DNA of 64,000 nt from NCBI GenBank assembly GCA_016490725.1, contig JAEMHR010000038.1, positions 62,001 through 126,000 of the forward strand, given 5' to 3'. Below are positions 9,889 to 21,228 of this stretch, piece by piece. Made by a program: the position numbers and the translations under genes. Source of the stretch: Amphichorda felina. Its lineage: Eukaryota > Ascomycota > Sordariomycetes > Hypocreales > Bionectriaceae. Within the stretch, counting starts at the first letter, position 1, and each line of letters begins with the position of its first letter. The notes under the pieces were generated by a model that was given only the letters and a program-made list of their open reading frames with translations, had not been told where the DNA came from and ran no database searches.

Positions 9889-11701
9889 GGTTGGTTCTCG
9901 GCAGGCGATTTGTGGCGGCAGTGCTTGGGATGGAGAGAGGAACGCTTAGGCATGTACATGTATGAATATCTCGCATCGGGATCGGGACTCGTGCGGTTTC
10001 TTATAGCAATCCCTTTGTGCGACCAAGGGGAAAACAATTAGATATTGCATTCCAGGAGTTTGTCTCTAAGACAAGCTGATTCTGATTGCTTGTGAGACCC
10101 CAAATACCCGTAATCCAGCCCCAAGTCTCGACTGATTCGTGTCCCAGCCACACCCAATCATGTCTAAGCGTGACAGGAACTCGTCAAGTTCCACTGTTAG
10201 GTAGTAGTCATTTGTTGACGATAAGGCCACCTCTGAGCCCTCGCTGTGGTCGGACATTCTCAAAGTACATGTACAGTACTATTAGAACGATATTCGCTAC
10301 TACCCAGTTAGGTAGTTCAGCGTGAGTCCTGGAATGGTCCAAGTATTAAAGCCCCTGGTCTTGGAATTTCTTGTGTATAGACTCTGACACATTTCCTTCT
10401 TTGTGAAGCGCGTTCCCGCTCGCCCCTTGTAAATGATACTCGTCAAAATAATCCTTTGTAACGCTAGTGCGACAACATTGGACCTTGCGTGCCTCCCCCA
10501 GCAGTTGTTCGATACCAAACCGAGAGGACACTCCCCAGCGTCCAACGGGAGCGGGAACCGGCCAGGGGACTCAGTTTGGGCTGCTAGAGATTCGTTGTTG
10601 AGTGTGCTCTCGTCACTCCCTGCATAACCCCACGCGCAGATCAATCACAGCCTCCGTCCAGGCAACGGATCTTGGCCGGTATCCGTTCGCCAGTTTGCAG
10701 CGGGGTCGAGGTTCTGGTCGAACGACTCCCTGCCATCCATATCCTCGCGTCGCCAAGTTCGCATGTCATTGTGTCCAGCACCGTGAACTCGCCAGCGAGA
10801 ATGCCGAACGATCATGTACCATGCCCATGACGAAGAAATCACAGAGAGGCCCATCTCGATTCAGGCCGCGCGCCAGTCATACCAAAACCGTGCAGCTGAT
10901 TATTCATAAAGAAGCCAGTGATGTCTCTTCTGTGATGATAATAATGGCCATACCGTAGTAACCTTGGCCTAAATAACCCAACATCAACTTTTGGAGACTA
11001 TCCGCAGTGCCTTGGCACTAAGAAAAAAAATATTCACATCAGGTAGTATGTCCTTCTTTATCACTCTCCATGGCGGATTAGATGATGCACTTGACCCCAG
11101 CCGCAAGCCTTTTGGTACAGGGCCATCCGTAAATTGGGGCAGTTGGAGTCGAGACATTCGCCTCTGGAAAGGGTGGCAGAATACCCCTGTGTTCAACGGT
11201 GCTCACCGCTAGGAAAATCAGCAGTTGGAGCAGCAGGTTCTTCGTTGCCCCTCTTATGCCTCTTATTATCTCCTCTCCCTGGACGCGGGGGTTGTGCTAG
11301 CTTCTCGCTTCGACGTGTCCCTTGGCGCGTTGCCTCTCCTCTATCAAGATTCAAGAGCCTCAAGCTCTCTTATTCTGGGGCATGACCCATGACGTAGACT
11401 CTTGGATCTCATTCTCAGCCTCCCAGGAGTCAGGCCATTCCATGTCTCGGCTGCGGATCCGGATCCGCATCGCGGGGAAAAGGTCCCAACTTTCTGGTCG
11501 AAACGTTGCAGCGGAGACCCTGGTTCCACGATTCCACGAACCCCGTTAAAAGTCATATAGCCGACGGCTAATATCGTGTGCTTGGGCTGATTTGTCGAGG
11601 CACGAGCCCACGACCCTTCCAAACAAACCAAACAAACTCACAGGCTCGCAGCTTTTAGAATCCCGTCTTCCTCTCCTCGAGCCATCCATCTCAGGGCTTA
11701 T
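9889..11701. other. intergenic, no gene supported
   Basis: 1.8 kb between divergent genes (dynamin-like on minus, XlnR-like on plus). Stops are frequent in all frames and no exon chain or domain is visible. The right end carries GGATCC-type palindromic CGGATCCGGATCCG at about 11456-11469. Presumably both promoters lie here. Confidence 0.5.
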
Positions 11702-14403
11702 ATGCACCCGACCACAGCCATGTCTCCCATGGCAGAAAGCCCCAGGTCGCCGTCATCGCCGGCCAACGACGGCCAGGGACGCAAGCCAAGGAAGCGCACG
11801 CGCAGGGCCTGCGACAAGTGCAACACTTCCCGAACGCGCTGCAACGGAGATCATCCCTGGTGAGCACTGACTCCTCTGCATCGAACCCACCGCGGGCCGC
11901 TCGCTAACACCCGTCACAGTGGCCGATGCCAAGGTGAGCAGATCGGGTTCCATGGACCAGACACATGGGCCATGCCCCTGCCGGCCTGCTTCATGTTTGC
12001 CCAACACCGTTGAAAACTGACAAACCGGCAGAGTATGGCTATGAATGCCATTATAACCGCCAAGCCAAGAAACGGGGCCGGGTGCCCCTCAAGGAGAAAA
12101 GGCACCGCCAAGTGCTCGAGTCCTCGCCCTCGTCCACCACTGGCGAGATCCCCAGCGCCATGGAGGAGGACCAACATGAGCCCCCATCGATGCACGACTT
12201 CTCCGTCCATGCACTCCTGGATGCCGCCCACAAGACATCACTCGGTAGTATCCAGCAGCAGAAAATCTCCGCCTCGACCCCCATTGGCTTTGGGCCGACG
12301 CCCAGAATGGAAGACTTTGACCAGCTACCGCTTGACCACCGATCCAACGGCAGTCTGCAGCAGTCGGAGCTCTCGAGCGGCCTGCCGCGCCTCATCATGG
12401 GGAGCCACCACCTGGGAGGGAGCTCCAACGGGTCCTTTCACGGCTCTCCATCGGCCCCAGCCTTCTTCGGCACGCCCAACCCGACCCTCAACTTTGGACT
12501 CTCCAACCCGGAGGAGCTTGACCGCCCGTCCCCAAGCGCACAGTTCTCCGAATGCCGATACCGCTGCCTCGAGCCTCTGCTGCCATTCATCGGGCGGAGC
12601 TTCCCCGTCTCCGTAGCTTGTGACCTGTTTGATGTCTTCCTCCTGGATCCGGGCGCGTCCCTCTGGCGATTCTCGTCGCCCTTTATCCTGACAAGAATCT
12701 TCCGCCGCAAGTCACTCGTGGGACCCAACCCTCGACTCACCTCCCCAGCTCTGCTTGCCACGATACTATGGTGCTGCGCCAAGACAGCCGACATATCGGT
12801 GCTCCTGGTACCGGGATCGAGATCGAAGCTCACAAATGCCCTCTACGAGCTGGCTACTTACCTCATCTCCAGGCGGGACCCCGACAGATGGCGGCGTATA
12901 CATGGTATGGACAATCCACGGGGTGCTCCACAAGAGCTGTAGCTGACGAGCTGGACAGGCGGTTTGCAGGTTGAGTACGACCGGGAGCCGGGCCACGTCT
13001 TCCCCGACACGACGAGCAGCAACGAGCCTGCTGGCACAGTCGACGACGTTCTGACATTCATCCTCCTCTGCATTGCCGTGTCGGCGGGTGATTTCAAGGC
13101 CGACTGCCTCAAGTGGTGGAGCAAGGCAAAGCGGCTTGCTCTGTCGATACGCCTTGACCGTCAGGACGCACCCGGGAACAGCAGCACTCCGCTATCCCTC
13201 GCCGAGGTGGAGGCGCAAGAGGAGCGGCGGCGAGTTTTCTGGCTGCTCTACGCAGTGGACCGACACCTTGCCCTCTCCTACAACCGGCCACTCGACATCC
13301 CCGACTCTATATGTGATGTTTACGGTTGGTTGCTGCCTGTGATGCGGATGATCCTGACTGTTACCAGGCTGACACTGACTGTCCAGCTCCCCTCCCCGAC
13401 TGTGTGTGGGAGAACCTCGACGACATCAACAACCTGCCTCCTCGAACACTCGGTCCGCCCGTCACCATCACAGGCACTGGCTTCTTTGAGTACTTTCTTC
13501 CCCTCATGGTCATCCTAGGGGACATAATCGAGGTCCACCACGGCCAGTTCCACCCACGCCTGGGCAGCCTGGACAAGAAGTACGCCGAGGGCGCCATCGC
13601 CGAGCTCATCGCAGGCTGCGAGGCCAGCCTCGACCACCTCGCCCGCAGATACAACATCGACCGGCCCGCCGCCGCCGCACCCCAGGCGCCCATGCGCATC
13701 AGCAACATCCTCACCGGCGCGCGCGACCGCCTCGCCGACCCCCCACGCGCCGTCCCAGGCCCAGCCCCAGCAGCAGCCCCAGCAGCAGCGCCGCCCACCG
13801 AGGCCAGCGCCAGCGGCCACCTCGACGTGCGGCTCGTCGTGGCATACAGCACCTTCATCCTGCACGTGCTCCACGTGCTCTTCTACGGCAAGTGGGACGC
13901 CATCAGCATGCTCGACAACGAGGACGACTGGATCACGACGCCGCGCTTCGCCGAGTGCGCGTCGCACGCCATCGAGGCCTCCGAGGCCGTCGCCGACATC
14001 CTGCGCCTGGACCCGGAGCTGACCTTCATGCCCTACCTGTTCGGCATCTACCTGCTGCACGGCAGCTTCATCCTGCTGCTGTTCGCCGACCGCATGCCCC
14101 AGCTGGGGCAGAACCAGAGCGTCGAGCAGGCCTGCGAGACCATCATCCGCGCCCACGAGGTGTGCGTCGTGACGCTGAGCACCGAGTTCCAGGTACATCG
14201 CATTCCTGCCCTGCGGGACAACCATATCCACTGACCTGGCGGGCTGACAAAAAACGCAGAGAAACTTCCGCCGCGTGCTGAGGTCCACGCTGTACAATGT
14301 GCGCGGGGGCAGCGCGAGCGGCCGCGAGGAGCACCGCCTGGCGAGGAGGCAGGTTCTCTCGCTGTATCGCTGGACGAGGGGGGCCAAGGGCCTGGGGATT
14401 TGA
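11702..14403 (+). CDS. XlnR/Xyr1-type Zn2Cys6 transcriptional regulator
   Basis: Six exons: 11702-11859, 11920-11933, 12032-12904, 12959-13324, 13387-14192 and 14260-14403; 786 residues. The zinc cluster C37-x2-C40-x6-C47-x5-C53-x2-C56-x6-C63 is assembled from three exons, the middle one only 14 nt long. A basic KKRGR tail follows, as in XlnR. The C-terminal half carries family features: VDDVLTFILLCIAVS, the WWSKAKRLALSIRL helix, EERRRVFWLLYAVDRHLALSYNRPL, and near the end FGIYLLHGSFILLLFADRM with ETIIRAHEVCVVTLSTEFQ and RNFRRVLRS. XlnR proteins activate xylanase, cellulase and pentose-catabolic genes. The finger differs from the canonical XlnR finger (RRACDKCNTSRTRC here), so this may be a paralogue with other targets. 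Start 11702 is the first ATG; 11720 in frame is an alternative. A Pro/Ala-rich linker lies around residues 590-610. Confidence 0.87.
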
Positions 14404-16962
14404 CGAGGCAGTGTTTATCTTGGGGGTGTGTGTGTGTTTGTGTTTGTGTGCGTGTCATTAATCTTTGGTTTTACCTACATCTATGTACGGATAGCGATAC
14501 CCGAGCGTTGTTTGTCTTTCTGCCTTACTTGCGTAATAATAGTCGATTTACCCTCTCTCTCTCAATGCAATACATGGATCTTCCCACGAGGCTGGTAGTG
14601 ACTCTGTGATCTGTGAGCTGTGGGCTCGTGAGGGAGGAAATAACCGACGGCTTTTTGCTCCGTCGACCCATGCCGTTCAGCTGATCCACTTTCGCCTGAT
14701 CATCTGCAGATCCTCCCGAACCGGGGCAGATCTGGGGAACGATTGTCGCTGCTCGACAAGTAATCGTACGAGTGAAATATCTGCATTCATCCCGCTCCTG
14801 CAACGTTTCTGCTGTACAGAGAGCATCTCGTCAAGTGGCCTGAGAGGGAAGGAGTGAGAAGAGACGAATAAGTGAGCGGTCAAGGGCCTGTGGGACGTGG
14901 ACGTGTGGTGACGGCACGAGTGAGGCTACATGTATCAGGTACCCTGCAGTCGACGTCGACACATGCGAGTATGAAAAGCAAGTTCGGCCTGAGAAAAGGG
15001 GCAGCCTATGAACAAAACCTTGAGAAAAATGAATAGCCGCACACGTACTTGAATATGTAACCACTGAAGTGGAATTCACACGACTGTGCAACGTTTCGTG
15101 ATGGGCGATCGTTGAGCTGGCCTGGTCAGAGCCAGGCGACAGGAGGCAGGGCAGTGGAGTTCAAGATAAGAATGCATAGCTTACATGTGCCCACCTTATC
15201 TTCAGCACCTAAAAGTTTTCTCCTGGATGTAACTTTTACCGCCTGTTGAAAAGGCACGGGTGACGGACTGTGTCTGCGAGGTTGACATGTAGAAATCTCT
15301 ACTTTATGCCGCCATATATAACTTTGATCAGGTACGAATAACGATTATCCTTGTCTACTGGAACAATAGCCCTTTAGGCGGGTGAGACTGGGACTAGAAC
15401 TGATGCTGTAAGGGGCCATGCTTACATCGTACTTCGCTGAAGGATGGCATAATAAATCGCCTATGCGGAATATAAAGGGGTACCGAGTCCGTTTATACGA
15501 CTGTTAGTATGAGTGGCGCCCCAGACTGGGCCCCGGAAGCTTTCGCCATGCAGTCCACCCGTCAAATGAGATTGATAAGAGACAATACTTCACTAGGTAG
15601 GACTATACTGCGATACACCCAGTGCCTGATCCCCTAGTGGTTGTCAGTGGTAGTTGGCGAGGGTGCCCACGTGGCCACGGGCTCGTTACCAAGGGCACAA
15701 CTTCAAGAAGCCGTGCTTTAAGTCTTCAGAGATTAAACAGTGACGTTCTTCCTTATTTCTTGCTTCTATCTACGGATACTAGCAAACTCTTTATCCTTTG
15801 GATGCAATTATCACCGTGACCATATTTCAATTTGACTTCTGACAATGACATACTACTAATATACGTAAATGAAAGTTTCATTGTTTCCTTTTATCTCATT
15901 TTCCATATAGTAGATAGCAGTTGCCACGTGGTTACGAGATCAGAAGGCAGCACATTCACAGATGTAACAACTGGTAATGACAGGTTGCACGGCAACAAGG
16001 CATTCAACTGGTACAACAGTAGAAATGTACGGCTTCGCTGACAATTCATTACTACAGTATAAGAACTAAAATGGTAATCTGGCGGCACTTAACACTACTA
16101 TGAGGTCCGCTGTACTTGCGATCTTCACTCGACACGCTCCTAAGGACCCTACCATCCATCAGCCTACAATCCAGGTTTCACCACGTGATTTACAATCTTG
16201 AAACAAAGAATCTTGAAACAAAGAATGTACTTTTAGACTTCATGCTCTACCATGTGCCAGGCTCAAGCCACTCAAGGAATGAGTCAGCATCGAGTCGAGC
16301 TGGTGAATCTGGTCCAAGTTTCAAGACGAGACGCCAAGGCACTACGCAGGGCTCTATTGCTAAAAAAACACATGCAGGGGATCGATAGTCTCCAAGGTTG
16401 GGCTCTTGGCGCTGTGCCACTGGGCAACCCTAATAATGTTGCACCCACAGAAAACCTGGGGATCTTGGTAGGCCTGGTCGGCAGCTCGCAATTTCTTCAA
16501 GCTTTCTGGGGAACCTTGGAGGTGCTTTGGTAACGAACTGCACTGCTTCTGTAATTGTATGGACAGCTTTGACGGCGTCGTGTCGCTTCATTCCCTGGTC
16601 TTGGTTCGGGGCGAACAGTCGTGTGCATGTCACTTGGTGGCCTTGCCAAGACCCGAGGCTGACGATTGCCTATAGATAGTACACATGAGGAATCCCCCGA
16701 ACTGGGGCCCCTACATGGGACCCGTTTGACGAGTAATGCACAACGACGACTGGCCGGCTGTCGAACAGACACCTCGAAGCGAGATTACTGGGTGCATCTC
16801 AAAGAAGTCGAATTGCTTGGCGGGTTTCCTTCCCTCGGTAGTCAGCCCTGTGGCAGCCTCAAATTCTCATCTCTCCTCCTCTCCTCCCCCCTCTCCAACA
16901 TCTCCCACACATGTACTAACCAGAGCCATTGCGCTAGCCAACACCGCCACCTGAAAGCGACA
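14404..16962. other. intergenic, no gene supported
   Basis: 2.5 kb with no domain, codon bias or exon chain in any frame. A GT-rich stretch follows the XlnR-like gene at 14425-14455. A direct duplication of a 15-mer lies at 16194-16223. Part of it may be decayed mobile DNA, but I cannot show it. Confidence 0.5.
16194..16223. repeat. 15-bp tandem duplication
   Basis: The unit AATCTTGAAACAAAG occurs twice in a row with no mismatch. Intergenic; no function apparent. Confidence 0.8.
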
Positions 16963-18295
16963 ATGGCCGACTACTCCGCCGTGCCGTGGTTTGCCCACGG
17001 CGCCGTCGTGGCCATCTTCACCGCGGCCATTGCTACCGTGGCCATCGTGACATGCCTCCGCGGGCGTCGCCACGGGGACCCGGCGCGGATGGGCATGTCG
17101 TGGCTCAAGCTGACATTTATCCTAACGCTCCTGTGAGTCGAAATATTCCCGTCGCTGGGGGCTATATGGCTCGCCTGTCCTGCTCCTGTTGCTTCGTGTC
17201 GGCTAACAGATCCTCTTCACCCCTTCCAGCGGATATGTCCTCAGCGTAGCCAGCAGCCTCACGTACGGTGTGTTGATGCTCGACCTGATGAACAGCTCGC
17301 CCGACTACTACGAAACCATCCAAACCATCAGCAGAAACTTGTCCATTGCAGGCGGCGTCTTCTTGAACCTGGCCTCGATTTCATTCATCATGACGTGCGT
17401 CGAGATGGGCCTGGGCTTCACCTACGCACTTGAGAAGCAGCGCACCAAGTCGCAGAAGGTGATGCGCGCCATTGCCCTCGTCGGCTTCGCCATACTGTTC
17501 ATCCTGATTGTTGCCCACGCCGGTCTCAACGGCGCGTGGATGAATTCTTACCGAAACAGCTCCCAGTCCAAGTTTGCGAATGACGTGCGTGTCGTCAACA
17601 GATTGTCCACAGCCAAGATCGTTCTTACTCTGGTCCTCAACATTGCCATCGTGGTCCATGCCGCCACAGTCAAACACAAGTACCGCGCCATTGAGACATC
17701 CCGTCAGGTAGAGTCCCTCCCTCTTCCATCAACCCTCTTGCGCCCGTCCGTCCAACTAACATGCGTCCTCCAGACCGTAACCCTTTACCTCGTCGCCACC
17801 ATCCTCGCCTTCATCCGCCAGCTCTGGACCCTCATCTACAACTGCCTCATGGCCTACGGCCAAACCTACGAACTGACGTACCCCGAAGTCAGCGTGCCCA
17901 TCGACATCGTCCTCAACGTCACCCTGTGGTTCATCGCCCTCGTCCTGCTCTTCTGCGTCGCCATCCGCCGCCACAACGGCCTCTGGACCACCCTCCAGCC
18001 CTGGATGAGCGGCGTCCCGCCCGCCCTCTCCCAGAGCCAGCAGCACTACCCGCAGCAGGCCTGGTACGGCCAGCAGCAGCAGACCATGTACAACCCCGTG
18101 CCCATGTACCCGCCGCCGGGGCCCGCCATGTACCAGCCGCACCCGCAGCAGCTGGGGCCCAACCTCGACCCGTACGAGCTGCAGACCAACTCGGCCCCGT
18201 CCGAGGTGCCGGGCGAGGAGGTGGCGCACATGGCCCCGACCGGGCAGCAGTACTACCCGGTGGGACAGCAGCATGGCGTGCATGAGATGAAGTGA
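16963..18295 (+). CDS. seven-transmembrane fungal membrane protein, unknown function
   Basis: Three exons: 16963-17132, 17230-17707 and 17774-18295; 389 residues. Hydrophobic helices lie near residues 11-30 (AVVAIFTAAIATVAIVTC), 47-68, 90-112, 128-146, 170-188, 215-236 and 258-278, which fits seven TMs with an outside N-terminus. The C-terminal 110 residues are hydrophilic and rich in Gln, Pro and Tyr (YPQQAWYGQQQQ, PVPMYPPPGPAMYQP), resembling a disordered cytosolic tail. The topology recalls fungal GPCR-like or rhodopsin-domain proteins, but no diagnostic motif is present and I do not assign a family. The second intron (17708-17773) is 66 nt, has no stop and keeps frame, so retention would add 22 residues. 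A CTAAC branch site and CAG acceptor make splicing the default reading. Confidence 0.82.
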
Positions 18296-18638
18296 TGCGT
18301 CCCGACGTGGGGTCGGGCGAAACGGTTGGATAATATATTGCATCTACATGTAATGAGATATTGGCATTTGGCGACATGATACCAGGAGAAGCGGGATAGA
18401 TTGGTTTTTTTTATGTATATATACATATGTACGTTTTCAGTGTAAGGATAAACTACATGGGTTTCATTGCCGGGTTACTTGAAAATACTCAGTCAATGGC
18501 ATGGTACACGGTGTGATTGTTCATCTCCTCTTCATCTCATCATTTCTTCATTTAGCTATCCTATCTACCATGAGTCCTTGACGACTCTGGACACGGCCGA
18601 GATGCCTGATCACGTCACGGAAGCCCTTGGTCGACAAT
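18296..18638. other. convergent 3' flank
   Basis: Shared 3' region of the 7-TM gene (plus) and the RNase T2 gene (minus). AT-rich with TATATACATA-type sequence at 18415-18430, suited to 3'-end formation. No gene seen. Confidence 0.6.
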
Positions 18639-19556
18639 TTACTTGCTGCCCTTGAAGGAGTCAGGGGTGATGGGGCTGACGGGAGTGAAGGGGCGGGTCT
18701 GGGGCTTGATGCCGCGACGGGCCTGGGTGGACTTGTTGCCGCTCTTGGCCACGTAGCTGACCTGGTCGGGGCAGTCGGTGCCGCCGGTGCCCGTGGGGTC
18801 GACGGCCTTGAACTCGCCGTCCTGCAGGGAGCCCTTGACGTTGTAGGTGTACCAGGCCTCGTTGAGCTTGTCGCCATCGCAGCCGAGCTGAACGGCGGCG
18901 CCGTGCTTCTTGTCGAGGGCGGCCTGGATGTCGGCAAGGGCGTAGGTCTCGGAGCCGGGGGTGATGCCGGCGTCGGCGAGCCAGTCATAAGTGGGAAGGC
19001 TCTTGAAGAGCTCAACGGTGCGAGCAAAGTAGTGGACGGCCTCCTCGGTGGACTCGTAGTCGGTGTAGCAGTCAGGCTCGAGGGTGCTGACGCAGGTGCC
19101 GTGCTTGCCCCACTCGTGCTCCCAGAAAGTCTCGTCATCGCCCTTGTAGTCCTTCCAGAAGGTCTGCATGTCGTTAAGGGTGCTGGTGGCACCGAAAGAC
19201 TCGAGGATGTCGGTGATGTTGCTGTACTCGCGGTTGGAGTCGCACGAGGCAGGGTAGGTTCCATCGCACCAGTCGGGCCAGAGGCCGTGGATGGTCCAGG
19301 AGTCTGGTCAAGTCAGTCAGGCTGATAGGACGGCATTCAGGAGGAGAGGGGACGTACCATCAGGACCGGTGACCGGGTCGGTGTCCCAGAACTGGGTCAG
19401 GACGAGCTGGCCCGAGGTGATGAAGCAGCAGGTGTCCTCGACGGCAGTGCTGTTCTGGCAGGAGAAGGGGAGGTCGCCTCCCGTGCAAGTCGGGGGGTCG
19501 GCAAAGGCCGTGGCGACGAGGGCCGCCAGGGGCGCGAGGGCACGGAGAGGAGCCAT
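18639..19556 (-). CDS. secreted ribonuclease T2
   Basis: Two exons: 19358-19556 and 18639-19303 (54-nt intron, GTACGT donor); 287 residues. A signal peptide of about 19 residues (MAPLRALAPLAALVATAFA) precedes the mature start DPPTC. Conserved active-site segment CAS I is WTIHGLWP with catalytic H72. CAS II is FWEHEWGKHGTC with H129, E130 and H134. Eight or more Cys residues match the disulphide-rich fungal T2 enzymes. The enzyme cleaves single-stranded RNA through 2',3'-cyclic phosphate intermediates outside the cell or in the vacuole. The last 25 residues are a basic, Thr/Pro-rich tail beyond the usual fold end. A GATAAAAG element about 85-92 nt upstream of the ATG may be its TATA box. Confidence 0.95.
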
Positions 19557-21228
19557 GTTGACGATGGTGACAATGGCAGGCTCGAGACGGAGTTGTCAGG
19601 CCAGAAAGCTCAGCCGCCTGTCTTGCCGGGCCCGGTAGCCCTTTTATCGCCGCGGGCGCATGGAAGGCGTGGGGATGGAGGTCCCAGAGTTGCCAGGCGG
19701 CCATCATGTCGCAGCTCCTCAAAGGAGTAGAAGTTTGGACAATCATTGGGCGGTTTGGCGGTGGCCTTGACAAAAGCGGTAGGTCGCCAGCCCCGGCCTC
19801 CTGGATGGGCCTTTGGACGGGTGATGGGGGTCGATCGAATCAAGGGGCAGAGCCGCGCACGATGCCCACCGTTGCAAAAGATCCCCCCAGCGACTCCCTG
19901 CAATCAGCAGTCGCTGGTGGCGGCCGCTGTGGCAGTGATGCCCGTTGCAGAAGGACGTCGGGGTGCATTTGAAACCATCTGCCGATCAGCGGCCGAGAGT
20001 GCCGTTGGTCGCCCACGAGGGCAGGCCGTGGTCGGCTTGTGGGCGTCAGGCGTCAGAGAGTTGAGACAGGAGTCTCAGCGAGTCCACGGTAGTGGGCCGT
20101 GGCGTCCAGCGGGTGGCGGGCTGGGCAGGCGCCTGGGGCAGTGCCAAGGAGGGCGCCCACAGATTGCCCAGAGATTGCCCAGCAATTGCTCACAGATCCA
20201 TGGCCGATGGCCCGGCAGTGACCGGCACCTGGATGCTTGAGTGCCTCAGTGCTTGGGTGTTTATGGCCCCTTGTGCCCTCCCATCCTGGGCTGTCGACTC
20301 GTCGAGTGAGGACGGATGATGATGACCCGCAGGGCACAACCTTTGGCAGCTGAGCAGCGATAAGGGGCGTATCGGTGGAGCGGGGTCGGTCAGGCACAAT
20401 CGTCTTGCGCCGTTCCTTCCCAAAGTTTCAACCGTCGTTCTGGTTTCCGGATTCGGTTGTTGTCATTGGGAGGAGCACTTCGCTGTCACTCCAGAGCACC
20501 TGGATTTGCGGCCACCCCCGCCCCAGAACCGAGGCCTTATCCTTTGGACGTAGCCACAAAGCTAGTAATCTATCTTCTCATCCTTCAAGTCTCTTCTGAA
20601 TAGCCTCAATCGCCGTTCGATTCTACCAGCATCAAGGCCTTGGCGCATGGCTCTACCGCTGCCTCGACACCTCATCAACACCGTCATCCCACGCGACACG
20701 CGCGATGACGATGACGCTATTCCCGACCTTCCTCAACCGGCCTCCTAGTACTCTATATCCAGCGCACCTCATGCCTGTCATCATCCAAGCTTCGGGGTCC
20801 TCCGGTCCCTCCTCCTCGTTGCCCTCATGAACCACCGCGGGTCTTTCCGTCAAAGGACACGGACTTTTGCGTAGCCGTTGATATTCACATTGCCAAGTAC
20901 CTATCTCCGAATCAATCATGGTTTCTACACGCCCAGCCTACAGTGACGATGGGGGACTGCCGTGCGCGCCGCACGCTCATAGTCGCCATAAACACCTCTG
21001 CAGTCCAAGACCCCCACCAGGAGAAACAATCGTCACCATGCCTTTCACGACAGCCATGAGCCAGACATAAAATAGCTCTACCGAGCACGATTTTTCACCG
21101 AGGGTTCGTTTCCGATATGAGAACTTTGCCGAGTTCTGGATCTAGGATAGTAGTAGTAGTACATCTTGTGGTCGCCCTATCCTGGTCGACGGTCTCGCCA
21201 TCTAACATCAAATTATTTCCTCTTTCTG
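19557..21228. other. intergenic, no gene supported
   Basis: Promoter side of the RNase T2 gene and 3' flank of the histidine kinase gene. A 33-codon frame (ATG at 20646) has fair codon use but no support. The segment 20100-20260 has CAG/TGCCCAG-type local repeats. Otherwise nothing is recognisable. Confidence 0.5.

Noticed and set aside
15620..15700. tRNA-like stretch with TAGTGGTTGTCAGTGG
   Set aside because: Resembles a tRNA D-arm, but no T-loop GGTTCGAATCC or acceptor pairing follows at the right distance.
20646..20747. 33-codon plus-strand frame with acidic centre
   Set aside because: Fair codon use but too short, with no signal peptide, no splice partner and no recognisable family.
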